A DNA stretch of 64,000 nt, from the NCBI GenBank assembly GCA_963846585.1, contig CAWJWO010000003.1, positions 302,359 through 366,358 of the forward strand. Reading direction: 5' to 3'. This stretch comes from JAAUTT01 sp963846585. GTDB lineage: Bacteria; Bacteroidota; Bacteroidia; Bacteroidales; JAAUTT01. Position numbers and translations under genes: made by a program. Each line of letters begins with the position of its first letter. Position 1 is the stretch's first letter. Shown piece by piece: positions 57,244 through 64,000 of the stretch. The notes beneath the pieces are model-generated. The model saw only the letters and a list, made by a program, of their open reading frames with translations. It was not told where the DNA came from and ran no database searches.

Positions 57244-58080
57244 ATGAGATTTCTTTTTTGGAATATTAATTCTTCAATAAGTCATAAAAAGATTGAATGG
57301 CTTGAAAAAACTATTGATAAAATAAATCCAAATGTATTGTGCTTAGCTGAGGGTCCTGAAAGCATTCATGATTGTAATAGTCTTTTAAGTATTATTGAAA
57401 AAAAAGGCTACAGGATATATTATAGTCCTACATTTTATAATACTCCTGTTATCTCAAGTCAATATGGATGGAATAAATTTGGGCTAAAAGTTTTAGTAAA
57501 AAATGATATTCCAATAAAGTCAAGATTCGTTTTCGGAAATCAAAAACTAGAGGGACGAATTATTTATTTAAGATTTGAAATGAATAGTATCAATTATTCT
57601 ACATTTCTATTACATGGAATGTCAAAATCTGGAGATGATATTGACCAGAATGATTTTATTTCTGAATTGTCAAAATTTATAATGGCAAAGACCATTGGCA
57701 AGGAGCAAGATAAAATAGTGTTACTGGGTGATTTTAATATTGAACCTTGGGAAGAATTATTAAAAAAGAAAAAATATATCTATAGCTTGTTTTACAATAA
57801 ATCATTTAAATATTTTTTTGACAAACCAATACAAAGAATATATATCAGTCCTATTTTTGATTATATCCAAAATCATCCTAATGAATGCCTTATAGGAACA
57901 TTTTATAACGAAAATTACATTAGTATTTTAGATTTTCCACTATTATCAAAAAATTTTGATAATTACAAAATGGATATTTTAAGTGAGATTGATGGAGAAA
58001 CATTAATAATTGAAAAAAACGGAAAACATTTATTACCAGACGGATTTGACCATTTGCCAATTTCATTACAAATACTTTAA
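57244..58080 (+). CDS. Endonuclease/exonuclease/phosphatase-fold protein
   Basis: 278 residues with the EEP pattern: RFLFWNINSSIS at the start (metal-binding Asn), VLCLAEGPES (catalytic Glu), LLGDFNIEPWEE (Asp/Asn pair), and the C-terminal GFDHLPISLQI (Asp-His). It probably cleaves nucleic acid or a phosphodiester. There is no signal peptide. The next gene starts 2 bases after its stop, so the two form one module, and nuclease plus small partner suggests defence or toxin use (inference). Confidence 0.85.
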   Translation: MRFLFWNINSSISHKKIEWLEKTIDKINPNVLCLAEGPESIHDCNSLLSIIEKKGYRIYYSPTFYNTPVISSQYGWNKFGLKVLVKNDIPIKSRFVFGNQKLEGRIIYLRFEMNSINYSTFLLHGMSKSGDDIDQNDFISELSKFIMAKTIGKEQDKIVLLGDFNIEPWEELLKKKKYIYSLFYNKSFKYFFDKPIQRIYISPIFDYIQNHPNECLIGTFYNENYISILDFPLLSKNFDNYKMDILSEIDGETLIIEKNGKHLLPDGFDHLPISLQIL

Positions 58081-58082
58081 TT

Positions 58083-58505
58083 ATGAGTAAATTAAAATTA
58101 ACTTTTTTAGGGCAATCGAGTAGATTTGGTTCATTAAAACCAATTGAAACCGTTCTGCATGAATATGGTCATGAAATTTGTGAATACGCTAAAGGATATT
58201 TCTACTATATAGTTACAACTACATCAGTTTATGATGAAATTAAGGAAGCTTCATTATATATTATTGTTCCGGAAATAGGGTATGATTATAAAATACTATC
58301 TATAGATTATTTCGATATTGAAAATGTTATTGTTAGGTATTATACTTTAAAAACAAGTCAAATTGAAGAAAATAAAATAAGTATTAAAGGCGGGTGGGAT
58401 TTAGTGCATCAAAAGATATCAGAATTATTAAGTACAACTCTAGCAAATGAAACTTTTAGGTTTTTAATTAATCAAGTTTTAATGAAAAAGGAAGATAAAG
58501 AATAA
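58083..58505 (+). CDS. Unknown protein, partner of the EEP protein
   Basis: 140 residues, acidic, soluble, beta-rich, beginning MSKLKLTFLGQSSRFGSLKP and containing YIIVPEIGYDYKILSIDYF. I recognise no family. Tight coupling to the preceding nuclease-like gene (2-base gap) and placement before the cassette's recombination site suggest a regulator, immunity protein or effector subunit. It is an uncharacterised partner, not a confident antitoxin. Confidence 0.7.
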   Translation: MSKLKLTFLGQSSRFGSLKPIETVLHEYGHEICEYAKGYFYYIVTTTSVYDEIKEASLYIIVPEIGYDYKILSIDYFDIENVIVRYYTLKTSQIEENKISIKGGWDLVHQKISELLSTTLANETFRFLINQVLMKKEDKE

Positions 58506-58509
58506 TAAC

Positions 58510-58645
58510 GCCACATAACACACGGTATAGTTTATTGCCGGTACAGTGCCGGTTTTAAGGTTTTAGCTCTTATCAAACTTTGTTGTATCTTGATAGGAAA
58601 GTGCTTCGAAATCGGCAACAAACCATACCGCCAACGTTGTGTGCA
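58510..58645 (+). other. attC-like site 1
   Basis: Outer box GCCACATAAC (58510-58519), long arm GGTATAGTTTATTGCCG (58524-58540), a 72-base middle, returning arm (58613-58629, 15 of 17 paired) and crossover box CAACGTTGTGTGC with G58636. The distance from the AAC of the outer box to the crossover G is 118 bases. A smaller hairpin (TATCAA...TTGATA) sits in the middle. Confidence 0.88.
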
Positions 58646-58667
58646 AGGCTAAAAAAACATACTACTT

Positions 58668-59078
58668 ATGGAGAGCATATTTAAAGATAAGAATAAGCAA
58701 CCTAATAAAAATGATTTGAAAGAGTCATTGGGCGATACTTATCAATTATGGCAATTGATTGAGGATTATGTAATTTCTAAATATCCAAAAGGATTTGAAG
58801 AGTGGAGTTGTTCAAAATACGGTTGGAGTTGCAGGATTAAAGATAAAAAGCGAGCCATAATCTATCTTTTACCAAGAGACAGATTCTTTAAAGTAGCATT
58901 AGTCTTTGGACAAAAAGCAACCGATATTATAATGAAAAGTCAGATTGCAAATTCGATTAAAACAGAGCTTGATTCTGCGAAAGTTTATGCCGAAGGTCGT
59001 GGGATTAGGATTGATATTAAAAACAATGTGATTATTAACGATATACAAGAATTAATAGACATCAAACTGGCTAATTAA
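58668..59078 (+). CDS. DUF3788-family protein
   Basis: 136 residues, soluble, with the pattern LGDTYQLWQLIEDYVISKYP, then EEWSCSKYGWSCRIKDKKRAI and LPRDRFFKVALVFGQKAT. The family is uncharacterised. It is coupled to the next gene by a 2-base gap. Its start is 32 bases after the cassette crossover, so the leader is short. Confidence 0.82.
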   Translation: MESIFKDKNKQPNKNDLKESLGDTYQLWQLIEDYVISKYPKGFEEWSCSKYGWSCRIKDKKRAIIYLLPRDRFFKVALVFGQKATDIIMKSQIANSIKTELDSAKVYAEGRGIRIDIKNNVIINDIQELIDIKLAN

Positions 59079-59080
59079 AA

Positions 59081-59458
59081 ATGGAAACAACGAAACAAAT
59101 AAAAGCAGACGAAAACTTGATTTCGTATTGTGGATTTTATTGTGGTGCTTGTCCAAAATTTCTAAAAGGACAATGCAAAGGTTGTAAAGGAAATACTCCA
59201 GATTGTGCCGCAGGATATAATGCTTGTAAAGTAAGGCCATGCTGTCTTGATAATGGATATTCAAGTTGCGCAGATTGTAAAAAGCATGATTCCGTTAGAG
59301 ATTGCAAGGATTATAATCCATTAATGATTCGATTTGGACAATTTATAACTCGGACAAATCGGAGACAAGGGATTGAGATGATAAAGGAAAAAGGAACGGC
59401 TGGATTTTTAAACTTTATGATTGATAAAAATTGGGTAACAATAAAGACAAATAAATAA
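59081..59458 (+). CDS. DUF3795-family Cys-rich protein
   Basis: 125 residues. The N-terminal half is packed with Cys: YCGFYCGACPKFLKGQCKGC, then DCAAGYNACKVRPCCLDNG and CADCKKHDSVRDC, probably one or more zinc or iron-sulfur sites. It ends with a helical tail. The biological role of the family is unknown. It is the last gene of cassette 2, ending 1 base before the recombination site. Confidence 0.85.
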   Translation: METTKQIKADENLISYCGFYCGACPKFLKGQCKGCKGNTPDCAAGYNACKVRPCCLDNGYSSCADCKKHDSVRDCKDYNPLMIRFGQFITRTNRRQGIEMIKEKGTAGFLNFMIDKNWVTIKTNK

Positions 59459-59459
59459 A

Positions 59460-59600
59460 GCCCAGCACACAACACCGGTTACACCCAATGCGGGTTATAG
59501 CGGTTTTCAAAGTTCAGTAAGTTTTTGTTACATTTGTGCAACTTGACAAATATTGCAAGTAAATCCCGCACTGCGGTGTAGCCGGGAAACGTTATGTCCA
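59460..59600 (+). other. attC-like site 2
   Basis: Outer box GCACACAAC (59465-59473), arm CCGGTTACACCCAATGCGGG (59475-59494), a 70-base middle, returning arm (59565-59586, one bulge and two or three mismatches) and crossover box AAACGTTATG with G59591. The distance from outer AAC to crossover G is 119 bases. Confidence 0.87.
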
Positions 59601-59650
59601 ATGTATAAAGTGCGCTTCACAATGGATCTGGGGGGATACTTAAATATGAT

Positions 59651-59658
59651 TATCTTTG
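59651..59658 (+). promoter_or_regulatory. Possible cassette-borne -7 box (TATCTTTG)
   Basis: Matches TAnnTTTG exactly, 16 bases before the zeta-like gene start, inside cassette 3. No clear upstream TTTG. Confidence 0.5.
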
Positions 59659-59673
59659 TAAAAAAAATGATTG

Positions 59674-60240
59674 ATGGCGAATCTTTATGTAATATCAGGT
59701 TGTAATGGAGCGGGAAAAACAACTGCCTCATATTCAGTTTTACCTGATATGCTTAATTGTAAGGAATTTGTTAATGCAGATGAGATTGCTAAAGGACTTT
59801 CTCCATTTCAACCGGATAAAGTTGCTATTGAATCAGGCAGAATAATGTTAAGCAGGATTAAAGATTTGCTGAATCATAATGTGGATTTTGCATTTGAGAC
59901 CACATTAGCAACAAAGGCATACGTGCAATTCATTCTTGAAGCGCAAGCTAAAGGATATTTTGTGACTTTAGTTTATTTCTGGTTAAGTTCGCCTGAACTT
60001 GCCATTGAACGTGTTAAAACTCGGGTGATTTCTGGCGGCCATGATATACCGATTGACACAATTCGTCGCAGATATAAAGCTGGAATTCAAAATTTATCGA
60101 AATTGTATATGCCAATTTGTGATTATTGGATGATTATTGATAATTCAGAGCCACCATTTCAAATTGTTGCTGAAGGATTTAAAACTGAAAATATTGAAAT
60201 AAATAATCAAATCACATACAATCAAATCGTAAAACAATGA
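59674..60240 (+). CDS. Zeta-toxin-like kinase
   Basis: 188 residues starting MANLYVISGCNGAGKTT, with Walker A GCNGAGKT, a NADEIAKGLSPF segment with the Asp/Glu typical of zeta kinases, FAFETTLATKAYV, and RRRYKAGIQNLSKLYMP. Zeta toxins phosphorylate UDP-N-acetylglucosamine or related sugars. This Bacteroidota subgroup is usually annotated zeta toxin family, but its target is not known. The ATG at 59674 is preferred over an adjacent TTG. Its stop overlaps the next start (ATGA). Confidence 0.88.
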   Translation: MANLYVISGCNGAGKTTASYSVLPDMLNCKEFVNADEIAKGLSPFQPDKVAIESGRIMLSRIKDLLNHNVDFAFETTLATKAYVQFILEAQAKGYFVTLVYFWLSSPELAIERVKTRVISGGHDIPIDTIRRRYKAGIQNLSKLYMPICDYWMIIDNSEPPFQIVAEGFKTENIEINNQITYNQIVKQ

Positions 60241-60399
60241 CAAAAGAAAATGTAAAGGATTTGCGTTCAAAAATTATACGGGGTATTGATTTAGCTTACA
60301 CTAGACTATTGATTGCGAAACAAAAGGAAAATGGCGATCTAGTTATTTCTCGAAATGGTGAAATTGTTAAGGTAAAAGCAAGAGATTTATCGAAATAAA
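60237..60399 (+). pseudogene. Small partner of the zeta-like kinase, frameshifted
   Basis: The ATG overlaps the kinase stop. The frame reads MTKENVKDLRSKIIRGIDLA, then LIAKQKENGDLVISRNG, and ends at 60371 after a further GNC. If one G is removed at 60359-60361 it continues as EIVKVKARDLSK and stops at 60397-60399, giving a plausible 53-residue protein. It is probably the antitoxin-like partner, either broken or misread by one base. No known antitoxin family is recognised. Confidence 0.6.
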
Positions 60400-60403
60400 A
60401 TAC

Positions 60404-60542
60404 ACTGGCCATAACACGGCATATAAGTAATGGCGGTGTTTGTGGGTTGCCAAGCGCAGTACTTCTATTTATGTTTCTGCCTCGGTTGATAAAGACTTGC
60501 TCCGAAAACCGCCACTACTCATATGCCCAACGTTGGCAACAA
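60404..60542 (+). other. attC-like site 3
   Basis: Outer box GGCCATAAC (60408-60416), arm GGCATATAAGTAATGGCGG (60419-60437), a 72-base middle, returning arm (60510-60528, 17 of 19 paired) and crossover box CAACGTTGGC with G60533. The distance from outer AAC to crossover G is 118 bases. Confidence 0.88.
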
Positions 60543-60796
60543 GTGTAAAAAAAATCGTGCAGCTCAATAGCTACGTGCGAAATTGATAGATTGACAAATA
60601 ATTATAAGTGGAATTTAGCTCTTTGATAGGTTGGTGCAAATTGGATGAATTTATTTTGTTTTTCCCCACGCTCAAAAAAGAAAAAGGGAAACCCAACCCA
60701 CATTGCAGCACATTTGCAAGCCCACACGAGACAACGCTCAGACCAAAGGCTTACAAAAGAGCTGCAATTTTACCAACGCACTAAAAAAATATTAAT
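60543..60796 (+). other. Leader of the McrB gene, no gene supported
   Basis: A 254-base stretch with a more GC-rich block (60660-60780, with TTGCAGCACATTTGCAA and ACGCTC repeated twice). A 64-codon frame across it is rich in Arg, Gln and His, has no family resemblance and overlaps mcrB. It may be promoter DNA or a fossil of another cassette. Confidence 0.45.
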
Positions 60797-63624
60797 ATGG
60801 CATTTAACCCTGATAAAATTACAAAACAGCACATCTTAGATGGAATAGAAAAAATTGAAAGGGACAATATAGAATTAGAGCCTTCAACTAAGTATGATGT
60901 AATTATAAATAACAAATCATATCCCCCAAAAGAAGTTATGCGATTTGCTCACGAAATGATGAACGGTGAGCATATTTGGGAACGGTCTGGTGGTGAACCA
61001 ACAAATAAATATCTCACATCTTTCGGATTTGAAATTATTAGCAAACCAGATGAAGAAGAAGCTACTTCTACACAAGATGATTTCATTTCTTTATTTAAAA
61101 GTATCGGCGAAGAAGTTGTTACTGTATATTTTAATAATGTACAAGACCTGTTAAATCAGCTTTCGCTTCAAGAAAATGATTTAAGGTTAACTTTCGGAAC
61201 ATCAGGAAACAAACAACTTACAATTACAATAGGACAGAGATATTGTTTGATATTAAGACCATCGGAGGAATTTTCATATCAATTTATTACAGAAAATAAA
61301 TTACAAAACAATGAATCAATGCAGGTTTCATCTTTTGATGGAAAACCAACAGCCTTTTATTGTAGAAGTAATAATATAAGCTCGTATCAAGAGAATATAA
61401 ATGAAATACTTAAAGCTTCACAAACAGAACTCAATAGAACTCAATTGTCTGGTTACAGAAAATTCAACAATCAAATATTTGAGAAAGCAGCCTATGATTT
61501 AAGTTTCAGAGAAAAATTATTTGAAAAAGCATTTGGTAAAAGGTTAAAATTAACTGGTACAATTTGGAAGTTGGGGTGTAATTGGGGTAGTGGTAAACCA
61601 AGCTTCTACAAGCCAATAAAAGAAATGAATATTGTAATTGGAGTTCAAGATAAAAAATATAATGTTGGTGATTTAATTGTTATTACAGAAGGACATCAAG
61701 TTAAAGCAATAGCACTAATTAAAAATGACCCTATATCGGTTGTAGATAATGGTGATTTAGATGAAACTTTTGAAAAATACGAGATTGAATATAAATCTTG
61801 GGTTAATTATTCTGATTCGGAATGGTATGAACTTGAAAAGGAAGATGCTTTTAGTTATCAATTACAACAAGGGATTTGTAAAGTTCAGAATGGCGAGATA
61901 CGAAAAAAGGTAACTGATTTATGGAACAGTCGAAATGCAAACTATTGGATTTTCCAATGTAATCCCAATGTCTTTGATTTTGAAACTGCAATAAAGAACA
62001 ATATTTTAGAAGATTGGACAGTTACAGCACATAAGGATAAAATAAAAGTTGGAGATAAGATAGTTTTATGGATAACGGGCAAAAATGCTGGATGTTACGC
62101 ACTTGCAGAGGTTACGAAAGAGCCACAAACGATAAATAATTCTAAAGATGCTCATCTTTGGAAATCAGAAGATAAAGGGACGTTAAAAGCAGGAATAAAA
62201 ATAACATATAGCTTAATTGATAAGCCATTACTTTGGAATAATATCAAAGAAATTGAGGGATTAGAAAATTTAAAAGTTGGAAATCAAGGAACAAATTTTT
62301 CAGCTACAAAACAGGAATACCGTATAATTGAGAATTTAATTAAGTCTAACATTGCCCCCAAAAACAGAGAAACAAAAATGCACGCAAAAAATATAATTCT
62401 ATACGGCCCTCCAGGTACAGGCAAGACATATAACAGTATAGATAAAGCTGTTGAAATAGCATCTACAGAAACCTATGCAATTGATAACCATAAGTTCAAT
62501 AAAATTCAATTTGACGAATTGAGAAAATTAGGTCAAATAGAGTTTGTAACTTTTCATCAAAATTACACTTATGAAGATTTTATGATTGGTATTAGACCAA
62601 ATGTAAACGAAACTTCAGATTCATTGAGTTTTAAAAAACACAATGGTATTTTTTATGAACTTGTAAAAAGAGCCAAAGAAAATTATGAGAATTCTTTAAA
62701 AGACGAACAAACTATTTCGAAAAGAATTGGGTTAAAGAAAAATTTGAAGAATTCAAAGAATATGTTCAGACAGAAATTGAGGAGAATGGGAAATTTGAAA
62801 TAAAAAATAAAGTTTCAATTTATTCAGTAGAAGATGAAGTTTTCATATATACAGGAGAAAAGGAAAACGGTGAGTTGTGGAAAAATCAACGAATAGGAAT
62901 GCACTATGATGCTTTAATAAATATTTATCTATCTGATGCAAAAAGTAGAAAGGATATTAAAATTTTAGAAAATGTACCAAGTTTAGAAAAACAACATGCT
63001 ACATACAGCTTTGAACTAATTCAAAAGTTTAAAGATTTCCTAAATAGCAATAATTATAAATTTCAAAGTTCAATTGTTAAAAAAGAACCTCTTAAAAATT
63101 TTGTTTTAGTTATTGATGAGATAAATAGAGCAAACATTTCAAAAGTTTTCGGTGAACTTATTACCTTACTTGAAGACGATAAGAGACTTGGTGAAGACAA
63201 TGAGCTAAAAATAACATTACCTAATGGAGAAAAAGAGTTTGGCGTACCGCCAAATCTTTATCTTATTGGTACTATGAATACCGCCGACAAATCAATTGCT
63301 CTGATTGATATTGCTTTAAGAAGAAGGTTTGAGTTCATTGGATATTATCCATTGTATGAAGGCTATGACGAAGATGCAATTAATCTCTTAAAGCAGATAA
63401 ATGATGCTATTTTTAAAGAAAAAAAATCTGCTGATTATTTAATTGGTCATGCCTATTTTATGAAAGTTCAGCCTATTCAGTCTATATTGTTGAATAAAGT
63501 TGTTCCATTACTAATGGAGTATTTCTCAGGTAAAACAGAAATTGTATCCCGCATTTTTTCTGATACTGTGTTTGATGTAAATTATGACACTTCGAATTAT
63601 TGCTGGAATATTACACAAAAATAA
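60797..63624 (+). pseudogene. mcrB: McrB-like GTPase with EVE domain, frameshifted
   Basis: Frame 1 (60797-62803) encodes an N-terminal DNA-recognition region (about 1-85), a long middle, an EVE domain (about 390-520, NYWIFQCNPNVFDFETAI and KVGDKIVLWITGKNAGCYAL) and the AAA+ Walker A GPPGTGKT at residue 537. At about 62720 the frame goes wrong. The correct continuation is one frame over (NWVKEKFEEFKEYVQ...) and runs to 63624 with Walker B LVIDEINRANISK and the McrB signature TMNTADKS. One A missing in the run at 62720-62723 explains it. EVE domains bind modified cytosine, so the system would restrict methylated DNA (type IV). Confidence 0.85.
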
Positions 63625-63625
63625 A

Positions 63626-64000
63626 ATGGCATTAGTTTTTGAATATGGCAAATGGGTTAGCATTAATAATAAAGATGCTTTAAAACTTATGTTGAAAGAC
63701 ATTTGGAGTAAGCGAATTAGCAATGTAATTGAGGAAGAAATTAGTGAAGAACATTGTGATAACCGCTACCAGCCATTTGTGCAATTTGATAATGAACAAA
63801 TTCGTGCTAATAATTATATTGGTTTTATACAGAATGGTAACGAATTAATTGAAATTTACCCTAAAGTTTTTCGGCAACATTTAGATAGTCCGAATAGAAA
63901 TGAAAAACTTTTAATGCTCAGACATATTTTTTATTGGTTTGGGTATTGCAGAAAATGGAATTTCCCATTTAATCAAGCTTCGCTTGATACAATTGATATT
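63626..64000 (+). CDS. mcrC: McrC-like nuclease subunit (3' end outside window)
   Basis: The ATG at 63626 is 1 base after the mcrB stop. The 125 visible residues (MALVFEYGKWVSINNKDALK, then NNYIGFIQNGNELIEIYPKVF and LMLRHIFYWFGYCRKW) match the N-terminal half of McrC, which bridges the McrB ring and carries a PD-(D/E)xK nuclease further on. The nuclease domain is beyond the window, so activity cannot be judged. Confidence 0.85.
   Translation, partial: MALVFEYGKWVSINNKDALKLMLKDIWSKRISNVIEEEISEEHCDNRYQPFVQFDNEQIRANNYIGFIQNGNELIEIYPKVFRQHLDSPNRNEKLLMLRHIFYWFGYCRKWNFPFNQASLDTIDI

Larger units (their letters stand above)
57172..58636 (+). mobile_element. Gene cassette 1
   Basis: A 1465-base unit. 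Its 5' end GTTATGTGGC (57171-57180) is the exact reverse complement of GCCACATAAC (58510-58519), where its own inverted-repeat site begins; extended, 12 of 13 bases match. It contains an EEP-nuclease-like gene and a partner gene, both on the plus strand. Confidence 0.88.
58637..59591 (+). mobile_element. Gene cassette 2
   Basis: 955 bases. The start GTTGTGTGCAAGGC (58636-58649) is the reverse complement, at 12 of 14 bases, of GCCCAGCACACAAC (59460-59473) at its own 3' site; the inner nine bases match exactly. It contains two plus-strand genes, DUF3788-like and DUF3795-like. Confidence 0.88.
59592..60533 (+). mobile_element. Gene cassette 3
   Basis: 942 bases. The start GTTATGTCCAATG (59591-59603) is complementary at 11 of 13 positions to CACTGGCCATAAC (60404-60416) at its own 3' site. 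It carries a zeta-type kinase gene and a small overlapping gene. Confidence 0.86.
60534..64000 (+). mobile_element. Gene cassette 4 (incomplete, runs off the window)
   Basis: It begins after the site-3 crossover with TTGGCAACAAGTG and contains the mcrBC-like genes. No closing site is present before 64000. By the rule that holds for cassettes 1-3, its end should carry a sequence close to CACTTGTTGCCAAC. Confidence 0.6.

Noticed and set aside
58510..60542. The inverted repeats between cassettes as ordinary terminators
   Set aside because: Stems with 70-base middles, uniform 118-119 base geometry, no T tract and complementarity to the far 5' end of the same module do not fit terminators.
60645..60839. 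64-codon reading frame upstream of mcrB
   Set aside because: Arg/Gln/His-rich, no family resemblance, overlaps the mcrB start; treated as leader DNA.

Overview
The window is a stretch of AT-rich chromosome from a member of the Bacteroidota. The signs are a type IX secretion (T9SS) type B adhesin locus with a PorP/SprF partner, a two-component-type propeller receptor, TAnnTTTG-type promoters, the rlmH/DUF4783/nadC arrangement, a glycine-lipid acyltransferase pair and almost no Shine-Dalgarno sequences. Gene content suggests an environmental Bacteroidales/Marinilabiliales-like organism, but a genus cannot be fixed from the sequence alone.

Layout. 1-6.3 kb: a partial zinc peptidase, mfd and a small secreted protein. 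7-21 kb: a minus-strand surface block with a very large membrane histidine kinase, a giant Gly-rich/Ig-repeat T9SS type B protein, PorP/SprF, a PD40-PKD protein, an unknown secreted protein and a propeller receptor fused to a SpoIIE-type phosphatase. 21-28.5 kb: an FtsX/MacB-type permease, then GH59 and GH78 glycosidases. 28.7-49.4 kb: housekeeping genes (rlmH, nadC, pdxH, fic, lspA, valS, aminotransferase, glmM, a WbuC-type cupin, a pseudouridine synthase, DUF5686, pirin, lplA, glsA/glsB). 49.4-50.8 kb: a decayed patch with a frameshifted membrane protein, an IS982 remnant and a palindromic element. 50.9-54.2 kb: a MerR/B12 regulator, an O-methyltransferase, an M16 peptidase and tRNA-Phe.

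From about 54.4 kb the character changes. After a deleted IS21 copy comes a tyrosine recombinase followed by a run of same-strand small gene modules separated by long, uniform inverted-repeat sites. The first bases of each of the three complete modules are the reverse complement of the bases that open the inverted repeat at that module's own 3' end (12/13, 12/14 and 11/13 matches). This is the diagnostic architecture of integron gene cassettes and attC sites. The recombinase appears to lack the extra helix insertion typical of IntI, has two copies of a WxxxxxxxWxxP domain at its N-terminus, and is transcribed in the same direction as the cassettes. I regard this integron-like system as the most important content of the window. 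Its cargo looks like defence or toxin modules: an EEP-fold nuclease with a partner, DUF3788/DUF3795, a zeta-type toxin with a small partner, and an EVE-domain McrBC system that runs off the end.

A second unusual layer is a set of degenerate short tandem word arrays (7-, 8- and 9-bp periods) in most intergenic gaps from 1.9 to 54.2 kb. They resemble the STRR sequences of cyanobacteria. Several begin exactly at, or run into, the stop codon of the neighbouring gene. They stop at the tRNA/IS21 boundary and are absent from the cassette region, so they mark native chromosome against acquired DNA.
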